Origin: Syntrophobacterales bacterium
Lineage (GTDB): Bacteria; Desulfobacterota; Desulfobaccia; Desulfobaccales; 0-14-0-80-60-11
DNA: 64,000 bases
Assembly: GCA_023229795.1 (NCBI GenBank)
Contig: JALNYP010000014.1
Coordinates: 4,487-68,486, forward strand
Reading direction: 5' to 3'
Shown here in pieces: positions 43,355-52,057 of this stretch (its first letter is position 1; every line of letters begins with the position of its first letter). The notes beneath the pieces were generated by a model, which saw nothing but the letters and a program-made list of their open reading frames with translations, was not told the DNA's origin and searched no databases. Made by a program: the position numbers and the translations under genes.

Positions 43355-43864
43355 TTAATCCCCTCGGACCTGGCTGAGCACAAAGGCGACCAGCCGGGCC
43401 ATGGCGGCTTTGCTCAGGTGAATGATTAGGTCGGTCTCCCGGCAGGGCACCCGCCGGGCCTGGAAGTTGCCGGTGACCATGAGCTCTACGGTCCCGCCTC
43501 GCCTGGTGGCCACCAGGGCCGGGGCTTCAGCGAAGATGAACAGGTTTTTCCCGGGCACGTGGCAGGCGGCCAGCAGGGCCGTTTCCGCCAATTCCGGGCC
43601 CGAGGGCGGGGTCAGAGGCAGTTCATGCCGGGCCGCGAATTCTTTGAGGCCGCGGCTGAGCGCCTCGGCCGGCGTCAGTAACATCGCCAGGTTTAGGCCC
43701 GGTTCCGCGTCTGCCGCGCCGGATTCGGGCACCTCCAGATCGACCACCTTCAGGACAAAGGTCCCGCCATGTTCGTCCCATTGCAGGCTGGCCGGGGTTC
43801 TCAGTTCCAACTTGAGCCCGGGATCGGCGAACCAGGCCCGGGCCCGTAAGCAGGGTATCAGCAT
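43355..43864 (-). CDS. Conserved hypothetical protein
   Basis: 169 residues from ATG 43864, which has GGAGGG 8 nt upstream; a longer in-frame start at 43945 is unsupported. No signal peptide or membrane segment. Segments such as FVLKVVDLEVPES, AACHVPGKNLFIFAEAP and ETDLIIHLSKAAMARLVAFV suggest a compact alpha/beta protein. No family recognised. It is followed downstream (lower coordinates) by about 150 nt of noncoding sequence and the MITE. Confidence 0.55.
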   Translation of the reverse strand: MLIPCLRARAWFADPGLKLELRTPASLQWDEHGGTFVLKVVDLEVPESGAADAEPGLNLAMLLTPAEALSRGLKEFAARHELPLTPPSGPELAETALLAACHVPGKNLFIFAEAPALVATRRGGTVELMVTGNFQARRVPCRETDLIIHLSKAAMARLVAFVLSQVRGD

Positions 43865-44086
43865 TTGCAGTTCCCTCCGGCGTTGACCGGCAACGTTCAG
43901 GTTTGAGAATATCCGGTGGGGGGGGCCTCCGGCCCGCCGCCTCAACGGCTGTGACCATCTCTCTTGGTCACGATTGTACCTCGATTAGCCTGATAGATCA
44001 GCAAAATTTCGCCGGCTGCGGCGCGCGGTTCGCAGTTGAACGAGCGCCTAGATTCTAAAGAAATCTTGGGGATGAGCGGTTACACC

Positions 44087-44115
44087 TTGACCCTTATCCG
44101 CATAAATCTTAATAT
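44087..44115 (+). promoter_or_regulatory. Candidate promoter of the isc pair
   Basis: TTGACC at 44087-44092 and TAATAT at 44110-44115 (17-nt spacer); a perfect TATAAT at 44113-44118 is 20 nt away. A palindrome GTGACCA/TGGTCAC lies further upstream at 43951-43971. About 40 nt separate the -10 region from the iscU start. Confidence 0.4.
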
Positions 44116-44154
44116 AATAGAAAAAATAGGTTGAAATCACCTTGGGAGAAGGAC

Positions 44155-44676
44155 ATGGCATATTCCCCGATAGTTATGGAACATTTCAAGAACCCTCGCA
44201 ATGTGGGCGAAATCATCAGCGCCGACGGGGTGGGCGAAGTCGGCAATCCCGTGTGCGGGGACATGATGAATGTGTATATCAAAGTCGAAAATGACCGCCT
44301 GGTAGACGTCAAGTTCAAGACCTTCGGCTGCGGCGCGGCCATCGCGGTTTCCAGCATGATCACCGAAATGGCCAAAGGCAAGACCCTGGAAGAGGCCATG
44401 AAGATCACCAACGCCGACGTCGCCGAAGCTTTGGGCGGTCTGCCTCCCAACAAGCTCCACTGCTCCAACCTGGGCGCGGACGCCCTGCATTCCGCCATCA
44501 AGAATTACATGGACCGCAAAGCGGGGAAAGTGCCTGCGGCCGTCGATCTGGACAAGGAACCGCACCATAAGCAACGCGAAGGCTGCTACTGCCCCTACTG
44601 CCAGAAGCAGGTGGAGGAAGAATCCCCCATGTGCATCTTCTGCGGCAAGGAAATCCCGCATGAGCACGACCACTAA
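44155..44676 (+). CDS. iscU: IscU/NifU-like Fe-S scaffold with C-terminal zinc-ribbon tail
   Basis: 173 residues. The scaffold domain (1-120) keeps the three cluster cysteines: GNPVCGDMM, FGCGAAIAVSS and KLHCSNLGADAL. After a charged linker comes a tail with CYCPYCQK ... CIFCGKEIPHEHDH, a four-Cys ribbon plus His, absent from E. coli IscU. It assembles [2Fe-2S]/[4Fe-4S] clusters with sulfur from a desulfurase. The ATG at 44155 has GGGAG 6 nt upstream. It is followed after 30 nt by the NifS-like gene. Confidence 0.93.
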   Translation: MAYSPIVMEHFKNPRNVGEIISADGVGEVGNPVCGDMMNVYIKVENDRLVDVKFKTFGCGAAIAVSSMITEMAKGKTLEEAMKITNADVAEALGGLPPNKLHCSNLGADALHSAIKNYMDRKAGKVPAAVDLDKEPHHKQREGCYCPYCQKQVEEESPMCIFCGKEIPHEHDH

Positions 44677-44706
44677 TGGTCCGGTTCGGAAGATAAGGAA
44701 GCTGCC

Positions 44707-45879
44707 ATGGGTGTAATCTATTTCGACCATCTTGCGGCCACGCCCCTCCACCCCCGGGTGAAGGAGGCCATGATTAAGCATATTGAGACCGTGTACGGTA
44801 ACCCGGCCACCGACAACCATGTAGGCCAGCCGGCCGCCCTGGCCCTCGAAGAGGCTAGGGTCCGGGTAGCCGCCCTGATCAACGCCGACCCCAAAGAGGT
44901 GGTGTTCAATTCGGGCGGCACCGAGTCCGTCAACCACGCCCTCAAAGGCATCGGCATCGGGCTTCGGGAGAAAGGCCGCCATATCATCACCTCCAACATC
45001 GAACACAAGGCGGTCTTGAACTCGCTGAGGACACTGCGGCTGCTGGATTACCGGGTGACGTCCCTGGACGTGGACCAGTACGGCCTGGTGGACCCGGCCG
45101 CGGTGGAAAAGGCCATTACGCCCGAGACCATTCTCATCTCCATCATGCTGGGCAACAATGAGATCGGCACGCTTGAGCCCGTGGCCGAGATCGCCAAGAT
45201 CGCCAAGAAACACAAGGTGATGATGCACACCGACGCGGTGGCCGCCACCGGCATCATCCCCGTGGACGTGCAGGAGCTGGGAGTGAACCTCTTAAGCCTG
45301 GCAGCCAACCAGTTTTACGGGCCTCCCGGGGTAGGGGCGCTCTACGTCCGCAAGGGGACGCCCCTGTGGCCCCTGCTGGACGGCGGCCTCCAGGAGAACA
45401 AGCGCCGGGCCGGCACGGAAAACCTCATCGGCATCGTGGGCATGGGCATGGCCGCGGAAATGGCCCGCCTGGAGATGCCCGAACGCCTGCCGCGCATTAA
45501 GGCCCTCAAAGACCGCCTGGCCCAGGGGATCAAAGGCCGCATCCCCGAAATCAAGATCAACGGCCATCCCACCCAATGCCTGCCGCATCTCTTCTCCGTC
45601 TCGGTGGAATACATCGAGGGCGAGAGCCTGGTGATGATGCTGGATGATGAAGGCATTATCGTGGCTACCCGGTCCGCCTGCGCCTCCGGGTCCCTGCGCG
45701 CCTCCCACGTGCTCATCGGCACCGGCCTGGGGCACGCCCTGGCCCAGGGCACCCTGGTCTTCACCCTGGGGGTCGATAACACCGAGGCGGATATCGACAA
45801 AGTGCTCCAGGTGATGCCCGGCATCGTCCAGACCCTGCGGGAGATGTCGCCGCTCTATAAAAAAGAGCACGCGGGCTGA
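44707..45879 (+). CDS. NifS/IscS-like cysteine desulfurase lacking the PLP lysine
   Basis: 390 residues, fold type I. Kept: FDHLAATPLHPRV, the His in NIEHKAV, NNEIGT, the PLP-ring Asp176 in HTDAV, and the loop Cys325 in SACASGSL. Changed: the H-K pair of the S-x-H-K-x-x-GPKG motif reads Asn201-Gln202 (AANQFYGPPG), so the Schiff-base lysine is missing, and the Gln stacked near Asp is Ala179. Offsets from E. coli IscS (Asp180, Gln183, Lys206, Cys328) are constant at 3-4, so the alignment is safe. It may be a non-catalytic partner or a changed enzyme. It is directly downstream of iscU. Confidence 0.88.
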   Translation: MGVIYFDHLAATPLHPRVKEAMIKHIETVYGNPATDNHVGQPAALALEEARVRVAALINADPKEVVFNSGGTESVNHALKGIGIGLREKGRHIITSNIEHKAVLNSLRTLRLLDYRVTSLDVDQYGLVDPAAVEKAITPETILISIMLGNNEIGTLEPVAEIAKIAKKHKVMMHTDAVAATGIIPVDVQELGVNLLSLAANQFYGPPGVGALYVRKGTPLWPLLDGGLQENKRRAGTENLIGIVGMGMAAEMARLEMPERLPRIKALKDRLAQGIKGRIPEIKINGHPTQCLPHLFSVSVEYIEGESLVMMLDDEGIIVATRSACASGSLRASHVLIGTGLGHALAQGTLVFTLGVDNTEADIDKVLQVMPGIVQTLREMSPLYKKEHAG

Positions 45880-45902
45880 AAGATTAGCTCCCACATATCC
45901 TG

Positions 45903-45943
45903 AAGACAGCCGGGGCGGGTATTTAACCCGCCCCGGCTGTCTT
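45903..45943 (+). terminator. Intrinsic terminator after the isc pair
   Basis: An 18-bp perfect stem (AAGACAGCCGGGGCGGGT with its complement) around a 5-nt loop, followed by a short T-run. It starts 24 nt after the desulfurase stop. Confidence 0.85.
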
Positions 45944-45983
45944 TCCCCTCAGCCTTAGGGCCATTTCTCTGGAAAGGAGACCC

Positions 45984-46616
45984 GTGCTTATGCCTGGTGC
46001 TGCCGATGGCACGGAATGCGGCGCGGCCCCCGGAATCGACCTCAAGGAGGAGGATATCCTGGAGGCCATGCGAGCCATCCCGGGATATCTGGACATCACG
46101 CCGGGAGATTTTAAAGAGGTCTATCGCCTGGCGTTCCAGCACGCCCTGGAGCGCTTGAGCCGGGCCGTCACCGCGGCCGAGATCATGACCGCGGACGTAG
46201 TGGCGGTCAAGCCCGACACGCCGGTGGCGGACGTGGCCGCGGCCATGGGGCAGCATGGGGTGTCGGGAGTGCCCGTGGTGGAGGCCGACCACCGGGTGGT
46301 GGGGGTTATTTCGGAGAAAGATTTCCTCTCCCACATGGGCGTTTCCGAACCCCGTAACTTCATGAGCCTGGTGGCGGGCTGCCTGAGGACCAAAGGCTGC
46401 GTGGCCCTGCCCATCAAGCGCTCCCTGGCCAAAGATATCATGAGCGCCCCGGCCGTCACCGTAAGCCCGGAAACCACGGTGAGTACCATTGCCGCGCTGT
46501 TTACCGACCGGGGGATCAACCGGGTGGCGGTCACCGACCCGGAGGGCCGTCTCCTGGGCCTGGTCTCCCGGGGGGATATCGTCAAAGCCACCATGGGCCG
46601 GGGCCTGCCATGCTGA
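45984..46616 (+). CDS. CBS-domain pair protein
   Basis: 210 residues from GTG 45984 (ATG 45990 is an alternative; GGAAAGGAG precedes both). An N-terminal helical region (1-55) is followed by two CBS motifs: IMTADVVAVKPDTPVADVAA ... GVPVVEADHRVVGVISEKD and IMSAPAVTVSPETTVSTIAA ... RVAVTDPEGRLLGLVSRGD. CBS pairs bind adenosine nucleotides or SAM and regulate attached proteins. Its 3' end overlaps the HPP gene by 7 nt, so it probably regulates that membrane protein. Confidence 0.88.
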   Translation: MLMPGAADGTECGAAPGIDLKEEDILEAMRAIPGYLDITPGDFKEVYRLAFQHALERLSRAVTAAEIMTADVVAVKPDTPVADVAAAMGQHGVSGVPVVEADHRVVGVISEKDFLSHMGVSEPRNFMSLVAGCLRTKGCVALPIKRSLAKDIMSAPAVTVSPETTVSTIAALFTDRGINRVAVTDPEGRLLGLVSRGDIVKATMGRGLPC

Positions 46617-47152
46617 GGACCTACTTCCGCAAAATGGCCGGCACCACCCAGAGCCCGCCCCGGGTCAACCTGGCGGAAATCTTCTGGTCCTGGCTGGGGG
46701 CTTTCCTGGGGATCGCCGCGGTGGCCGTGATCAACTACAACCTGCTGGACAAAACCAGCCTGCTGATGCTGATCGGGTCCTTCGGGGCCTCGGCGGTGCT
46801 CATTTACGGGGCCATCAAGAGTCCCCTGGCCCAGCCCCGCAACCTCCTGGGCGGCCACGTGATTTCGGCCCTCATCGGCGTTACCGCCTTCAAGTTCCTG
46901 GCTCCCCATCTCTGGCTGGCCGCGGCCCTGGCCGTGGCCACCAGCATCGCGGTGATGCACGCCACCAAAACCCTGCACCCGCCCGGCGGCGCCACCGCCC
47001 TCATCGCGGTCATCAGCGGCCCCAACGTGACCAATTTGGGATACCTTTATGCGCTGATCCCTGTGGGGGCCGGCGCCCTCATCATGCTGGTGGTGGCCCT
47101 GGTGGTGAATAACCTGGCCCCTCAACGCCGCTACCCCGAGTTCTGGTGGTGA
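46610..47152 (+). CDS. HPP-family integral membrane protein
   Basis: 180 residues with four to five helices. LIGSFGASAVLIYGA, SPLAQPRNLLGGHVISALIG and the family-naming motif HATKTLHPPGGATALIAV are present. HPP proteins are proposed nitrite or small-anion channels in some plastids and bacteria. It overlaps the preceding CBS gene; in many bacteria these two parts form one HPP-CBS polypeptide, so this is the split form. Confidence 0.88.
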   Translation: MLRTYFRKMAGTTQSPPRVNLAEIFWSWLGAFLGIAAVAVINYNLLDKTSLLMLIGSFGASAVLIYGAIKSPLAQPRNLLGGHVISALIGVTAFKFLAPHLWLAAALAVATSIAVMHATKTLHPPGGATALIAVISGPNVTNLGYLYALIPVGAGALIMLVVALVVNNLAPQRRYPEFWW

Positions 47153-47218
47153 ATATGCAGTAACTTGAGGGGGAGGGCCGGGGCAGCCTGACGAAAGATT
47201 CCCCCCCCTCCCTCAGAA

Positions 47219-48334
47219 CTATTCCACCGCCTGGCGATGGGGGAAGGCCTGGGGCCAGCGGGAGGGCTGGCAGCGCCGGTATTGGGGCGGGTATTCCAGG
47301 TCCACCCACAGCTCTTCGGCCGCGTGCCAGGTCCAGCGCGGGTCGTACAACATGCCTCGGGCCAGGGCCACCAGGTCGGCCTGGCGCCGGGCAATAATCT
47401 CTTCGGCCTGCTGCGGCTGGTTGATCATCCCCACCACCATGGTGATAAGCCCCGTTTCCTGCCGGATGCGGGCTGCGAAGGGCACCTGGTAGCCCGGCCC
47501 CACGGCCAGCCGTTGATAAGGCACCAATCCCCCGCCGGAAACGTCGATAAAATCGCAGCCCCGCGCTTTCAACTCCTGAGCGAAGGCCACCGAATCCACG
47601 ATATCCCAGCCGCCCTCGGCGTAATCCATGGCGGAAATCCGCACCCCCAAAGGCTTATCGGCGGGCCAGGCCTCCCGCATGGCCGCGAACACTTCCAGGG
47701 GAAAACGCATACGGTTTTCCCGGCTGCCGCCGTAGTCGTCAGCACGCAGATTACTCAGCGGCGACAGAAACTCGTGCAATAGGTAGCCGTGGGCCGCGTG
47801 CAGTTCCACCAGGTCGAAGTCCAGGCGGGCGGCCCGGCGGGTGGCCCGGACAAAGGCTTGCTTAATCGCCTGCAAACCCGCGGCATCCAGGGCCTGGGGC
47901 CGGGGCCAGGCGTCTCCGTAGCTGATCTCAGAGGGCCCCACCGTGGTCCAGGCGCCTTCCTTCGGCATCAGCGGCCGGCCATGCTCCTCCCAGGGCAGGT
48001 GATCCGAGGCCTTGCGTCCGGCATGGGCCAACTGAATCCCCAGGCGGCTAGCGCCGTATACCCGGCAGAATCCCACGATCCGGCGCAACGCGGCTTCATT
48101 GTCATCCGAATATAATCCCAGGTCGCCGTAGGTGATGCGCCCCCGGGGTTCGACCGCGGTGGCCTCGACCATTACCAAGCCAGGACCGGAAACACTGAGG
48201 TTGCCCAGGTGCATGAGGTGCCAGTCGCCGGCGTTGCCGTCCTGGGCGGAGTACTGGCACATAGGCGAAACCACGATGCGGTTCGCCAGGGTCAGCTCCC
48301 GCAGGGATAAAGGCGAAAACAAGGCGCTGTGCAT
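47219..48334 (-). CDS. Old yellow enzyme family NADPH dehydrogenase (YqjM/NamA-like)
   Basis: 371 residues. VVSPMCQYSAQDG has the Cys that tunes the flavin in the YqjM class. IQLAHAGRKAS and ELHAAHGYLLHEFLSPLSN carry the substrate His pair and FMN contacts, and DVSGGGLV and ALARGMLYDPRW the phosphate site. It reduces activated alkenes with NADPH, in detoxification or metabolism. It converges with the HPP gene over a GC-rich stretch. Confidence 0.93.
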   Translation of the reverse strand: MHSALFSPLSLRELTLANRIVVSPMCQYSAQDGNAGDWHLMHLGNLSVSGPGLVMVEATAVEPRGRITYGDLGLYSDDNEAALRRIVGFCRVYGASRLGIQLAHAGRKASDHLPWEEHGRPLMPKEGAWTTVGPSEISYGDAWPRPQALDAAGLQAIKQAFVRATRRAARLDFDLVELHAAHGYLLHEFLSPLSNLRADDYGGSRENRMRFPLEVFAAMREAWPADKPLGVRISAMDYAEGGWDIVDSVAFAQELKARGCDFIDVSGGGLVPYQRLAVGPGYQVPFAARIRQETGLITMVVGMINQPQQAEEIIARRQADLVALARGMLYDPRWTWHAAEELWVDLEYPPQYRRCQPSRWPQAFPHRQAVE

Positions 48335-48526
48335 AGAAGCCTCCCACTTTAAAGTGATGGTTCCAGCTCTATACTCCCCCTACGACCGAAGATAATGTCT
48401 TCCGCCAATCTTTACCAGGGTGGCGATGAATTCCCCGGCTTTAAAGACAGTTGACAAGCAATCCATAAAACTCCACAAAATCTCCACAAAATCTCCATAT
48501 TTTTAAAAAATAATCATAGTAAAATT

Positions 48527-48561
48527 AGGCTCCTTAAGAAATATGGGCATCAGAGGAGCCT
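48527..48561 (+). promoter_or_regulatory. Hairpin that can mask the ribosome site of the PEP-CTERM gene
   Basis: AGGCTCCT (48527-48534) pairs perfectly with AGGAGCCT (48554-48561), which contains the AGGAG ribosome site 1 nt before the ATG region. The loop is 19 nt and AT-rich. Upstream, CTCCACAAAAT is repeated about 2.5 times (48471-48497), and TTGACA lies at about 48450. Translational control is inferred. Confidence 0.4.
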
Positions 48562-48562
48562 C

Positions 48563-49477
48563 ATGAAGAGCCGAATTGCCAAGCTCATCCTGGTTATCGC
48601 ACTAAGCCTGTCCCTGGCGGCCGCTTCCGGCGCAGCCCTGGCCAACTCCGTAGTGCTCTCGGGGGTTCCAGAGTACGAATGGTATTACGGCTGCTCTCCC
48701 ACCTCAGGCGGCATGCTCATGGGCTACTGGGCCGGCAAAGGCTATACCCAGTTGCTCCCCGGGGTGACCGACCCTCTGGTGCAATCCGCCGCCGTCAATA
48801 ATAATATCGCTAGCACCGCGCACATTACCGCCGGCGGCACTTATGGCACCTATCTAGGCCATACCGCGGACTGCATTGCTGACTTCATGCAGACCGATAA
48901 CGGCGGCACTTCCGGGGCCAATATCGCTACCGGCCTGACCGCCTGGACCAGTTACGCGGGCCTGACTGCCACCACGACTTATAGCGAAGTCTCTTATTTT
49001 ACGGATGGAACTTTTAGCTACGCAGTTTTTGAGAATGAAATCAACACCGGCCGCCCTATGCTCCTCAATCTCGCGACCTATCTAATTTCGTATGGCAAGT
49101 GGGTGGGGCACACGGTGCTGGCATACGGTTACGAGGACGATATGTTTCAAATCAGGCTTTCTAGCAGTACGGGTTACGTATATCTTACTGTGGCGGGCTT
49201 TGCGGTGATGGATACCTGGGTAAACGGCACGGGCCAGACCAGTTGGTACGATTGGGAGGGGGATATCGTCACCGCTCTTTTGATTGATGGCGTGGAGTGG
49301 TGGCCATATGTTGATTTGAGCGGCTATTCCTACGGCAGCCTCTATGATTGGCAGATCATCAGCGGGGTCACCTACCAACTGGTTCCCCTGCCGTCCACCC
49401 TGGTGCTCCTGGGCTCCGGTCTGCTGATCCTCTTGAGGCTGCAAAGGAAGAAAAGCTCTGAATTTATTAAAAATTAA
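48563..49477 (+). CDS. PEP-CTERM-anchored C39-like cysteine peptidase-fold protein
   Basis: 304 residues. Signal peptide (LILVIALSLSLAAASGAALA). The N-terminal part has EYEWYYGCSPTSGGMLMGYW, matching the catalytic Cys region of C39/papain-like domains; the His lies in GKWVGHTVLAYGY. The C-terminus PLPSTLVLLGSGLLILLRL with RKK is a PEP-CTERM sorting signal, processed by an exosortase in Gram-negative bacteria that make exopolysaccharide. It is likely cell-surface or matrix-associated. No exosortase gene is in the window. Confidence 0.8.
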   Translation: MKSRIAKLILVIALSLSLAAASGAALANSVVLSGVPEYEWYYGCSPTSGGMLMGYWAGKGYTQLLPGVTDPLVQSAAVNNNIASTAHITAGGTYGTYLGHTADCIADFMQTDNGGTSGANIATGLTAWTSYAGLTATTTYSEVSYFTDGTFSYAVFENEINTGRPMLLNLATYLISYGKWVGHTVLAYGYEDDMFQIRLSSSTGYVYLTVAGFAVMDTWVNGTGQTSWYDWEGDIVTALLIDGVEWWPYVDLSGYSYGSLYDWQIISGVTYQLVPLPSTLVLLGSGLLILLRLQRKKSSEFIKN

Positions 49478-49549
49478 CGCCGCGGCTCCTGGTTCCGGTC
49501 ATGGGGCTGGACAGGCTTCATCCCGGCAAGAAAGAGACAGGTCAGATCC

Positions 49550-50050
49550 TTGCGGGTTTTTCAGTGCCACCGGTGGTCATGGGCATGGATTACAGGGGGG
49601 GTAGTTATGCTGATGCTGGCCGGATTGTCTTTAGGAATGCCGCCTCTGGCAAAGATCCAGGCAGATAATCTGGCCGCGGCGGAGGTCCTCATCGGCCAGG
49701 TGATGTATGTCGGTCCGGACCTGGCCTCTCAATCTCCGGCCGGGACCCAGGGAGAAAAGCCGGCCTGGGACCGGTTTTCCTTACGGATCGTCAATGTGGT
49801 CAAGAGTCGGCGAGGGTCCCAGCCGGGAAACCAGGTGGAGGTCCGATTTCTCCGGGAACTGGAAAGCCCTATTAAAAGCGGCCTGATTCCGGTTCAGGTC
49901 TCAGCGGGTGATCTGGTAATCGTCTTTGCCAACCCCAAAGAAAAGGGCCAAGAGCTTCTGGTCCCGGTCTATGCCGGTTTCTCCATAATCCGGCTCAAGC
50001 CCCTTCCTCCGGACCAGCAGGCAGTTCCCTTTCCTCAGCCTCCCCGGTAA
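49550..50050 (+). CDS. Exported protein of unknown function
   Basis: 166 residues from TTG 49550; an ATG at 49607 with GGGGGGG a few nt upstream is the main alternative (147 residues). One hydrophobic stretch (about 14-33) is probably a signal peptide. The mature part has LIGQVMYVGPDL, FSLRIVNVVKSRRGSQPGNQ and VSAGDLVIVFANP, a beta-rich pattern like small OB-type or secreted domains. Its 3' end overlaps the convergent gene by 56 nt. Confidence 0.55.
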   Translation: MRVFQCHRWSWAWITGGVVMLMLAGLSLGMPPLAKIQADNLAAAEVLIGQVMYVGPDLASQSPAGTQGEKPAWDRFSLRIVNVVKSRRGSQPGNQVEVRFLRELESPIKSGLIPVQVSAGDLVIVFANPKEKGQELLVPVYAGFSIIRLKPLPPDQQAVPFPQPPR

Positions 50051-50651
50051 CCCCCCAGGACTCCTCCGGCGTTCGGCAACAGGAGGGGGGTCGCAGATTA
50101 TTCCGCGGGGCCGATTCCACCCGTTCCCGGAACCGGCCCACCGCCCGGGGGATGAGCCTGCGCACCATGACTGCCCGGTCCATGGGGTTGAGCCGGGCGT
50201 AGGCGGCGTAATCAGGATAGTCGGGGTCTAGAACCGGGGCGGCCTGGCTGAACCTGGGCCCCAGGCGCCAGGCCCCCCGCACCAGTTCGATGATGGGGGT
50301 GTCGGCTTCTGGCACCTCCCCCACCCACCCCAAACGGCGCATGACTTCGAACCGCACCCGGTCCACCAGAGCAAAAGCGGTGTCGATGATCTTCATCTTG
50401 GTGTCGTTATCCAGGTCATCCAGGCGGAAACGCACCGAGCCGCCCAGCCCTTGGGCGCCCATGACCAGGTCAAAGAAGACGTAGAGATTTTCCTGCCCCG
50501 GGGAGGCCAGATAAAGGAGGGTGGTGGGACTCAGGTCCTGCAGCCGGGTGTCGGGGCCGAACTGCTCCTGAAAGCGAGCCAGCCAGGAGCGAAAGCCCTG
50601 GTCCGCGGCCATCTTGGACCGGAAGCGTTCCAGGTCGATGATTTCAGCCAT
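49995..50651 (-). CDS. Conserved hypothetical protein
   Basis: 218 residues. It starts MAEIIDLERFRSK, a common start in deltaproteobacterial uncharacterised proteins. TTLLYLASPGQENLYVFFDLVMG and FRLDDLDNDTKMKIIDTAF follow. No catalytic motif is visible; the C-terminal 40 residues are low complexity. Its start overlaps the pgsA stop by 8 nt, so it is co-translated with pgsA. Confidence 0.65.
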   Translation of the reverse strand: MAEIIDLERFRSKMAADQGFRSWLARFQEQFGPDTRLQDLSPTTLLYLASPGQENLYVFFDLVMGAQGLGGSVRFRLDDLDNDTKMKIIDTAFALVDRVRFEVMRRLGWVGEVPEADTPIIELVRGAWRLGPRFSQAAPVLDPDYPDYAAYARLNPMDRAVMVRRLIPRAVGRFRERVESAPRNNLRPPSCCRTPEESWGVTGEAEERELPAGPEEGA

Positions 50652-51228
50652 TGCCGTCCTCTTTGGCGTCGTTGCCCTGGAACACGTTCATCTGCTTGAT
50701 GCCGGCGTACAGATATTGAATGCCGGAAACCGAGGTAAAAATGCCGGTAACCCAGAAAAAGACCGACAGAACCAGGCTAGGGATGGGCCAGATCTTGCTC
50801 AGCAGCACGAAGCCCACCGTGACCAGTTGGAAGGTGGTGGTCCATTTTCCCGCCATGGTGACTTTGATCACCAGGGGAATATCCCCCAGGCGAAAGATCA
50901 ACACGCCCAGGGCCAGGGTGACATCCCGGCTGATCACCACCACGGTCAGCCAGGAGGGTATCTGGTGGTAGATGCTCAGGGTCACGAAGCTGGCGGCCAT
51001 GAGGAGTTTGTCCGCCAGGGGGTCGAGATAGCTCCCCAGGCGGGACTTCTGTTGCCAGGTCCGGGCGATGAGGCCGTCCGCCATATCACTCACCCCGGCC
51101 AGGATAAAGATCAACAGGGCCTTGCGATAATTCCCCTGGATCAAAAAAATGATGAACAGCGGCGTCAGGAGAATGCGGAGCAGGGTGATGAGATTGGGAA
51201 TGGTGAGGCTAGCCTTGGATGATGCCAT
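50644..51228 (-). CDS. pgsA: CDP-diacylglycerol-glycerol-3-phosphate 3-phosphatidyltransferase
   Basis: 194 residues with about five helices. NLITLLRILLTPLFI starts the family pattern, and the CDP-alcohol motif D-G-x2-A-R-x8-G-x3-D-x3-D is complete in DGLIARTWQQKSRLGSYLDP followed by LADK. It makes phosphatidylglycerophosphate in the inner membrane, on the route to PG and cardiolipin. Confidence 0.93.
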   Translation of the reverse strand: MASSKASLTIPNLITLLRILLTPLFIIFLIQGNYRKALLIFILAGVSDMADGLIARTWQQKSRLGSYLDPLADKLLMAASFVTLSIYHQIPSWLTVVVISRDVTLALGVLIFRLGDIPLVIKVTMAGKWTTTFQLVTVGFVLLSKIWPIPSLVLSVFFWVTGIFTSVSGIQYLYAGIKQMNVFQGNDAKEDGNG

Positions 51229-51484
51229 AGGGCGATTTTCGGTGAAAAGGGCTTTTTTGGAAAAGGTAACACAAGAAAGGTTAGCAAATCAATGCCTTCC
51301 TGGGGATGGAAACCAAATAATGCCCACCGGAGGGCCTAAATGGCCTGGGTTCTCGTCCGGCTGAGCCCCCCCAAAAGCCGGGTGGGCGCGCAGCTTACGG
51401 CCCTCAGTGGCTCTGCCGCCTTGACACCATTGCCGGGCTTCATTTATGCTGACCGGGAGGCAACGGCCTCGAGGGGGGATGAAG

Positions 51485-51934
51485 ATGCGGGCGGTGGTAC
51501 AGAGGGTCAAGGAGGCCTGGGTCCGGGTGGACGGGGAGGAGGTGGCCCGGATCGGCGCGGGCCTGTTGGTCCTGGCAGGGGTGGCGCACGATGACGGTCC
51601 CGAGGACGTGGCCTATCTGGCCCAGAAACTTGCGCACCTGCGGGTCTTTGCCGGGGACGGCCGCCTCCTGCACCTCTCCCTGTTGGACCTCAAGGCCGAG
51701 GTCCTGTTAGTGTCCCAATTCACCGTGTTCGGGGATTGCCGCAAGGGCCGGCGGCCTTCCTTTGACCAGGCGGCTCCTCCGGAAAGGGCGGAAAAGCTCT
51801 ACGAGGACCTGGCCCGGGCCCTGGCCGGGCATGGCCTGAAGGTGAGCACCGGCCGCTTCCGCCAGATGATGGACGTGGGCCTCATCAACGACGGCCCGGT
51901 GACTCTGTTGCTGGATAGTAAAAAAGTATTTTAA
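51485..51934 (+). CDS. dtd: D-aminoacyl-tRNA deacylase
   Basis: 149 residues. MRAVVQRVKEAWVRVDGE is the usual N-terminus; the active-site motif is SQFTVFGDCRKGRRPSFDQA with the catalytic Thr region, and NDGPVTLLLDS is the second (NxGPVT). It removes D-amino acids or glycine from mischarged tRNA. The ATG at 51485 is favoured by GAGGGGGG upstream and by the family's start; earlier in-frame ATGs at 51446 and 51479 add unrelated residues. Confidence 0.94.
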   Translation: MRAVVQRVKEAWVRVDGEEVARIGAGLLVLAGVAHDDGPEDVAYLAQKLAHLRVFAGDGRLLHLSLLDLKAEVLLVSQFTVFGDCRKGRRPSFDQAAPPERAEKLYEDLARALAGHGLKVSTGRFRQMMDVGLINDGPVTLLLDSKKVF

Positions 51935-52057
51935 CCTATTATAAAATTGACAAAGCAGAACTAGACTATTATGGTTTTCAAGAACTTATCGCCCTGGCCG
52001 GAAATTGTCCCGGCAGACTGCTTATACGGTTGGCGACCCGGAGCCGCGGGAGACTCG

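Noticed and set aside
48471..48497. CTCCACAAAAT direct repeats as a CRISPR-like or iteron array
   Set aside because: Only about 2.5 short copies with no spacers; a minor tandem repeat.
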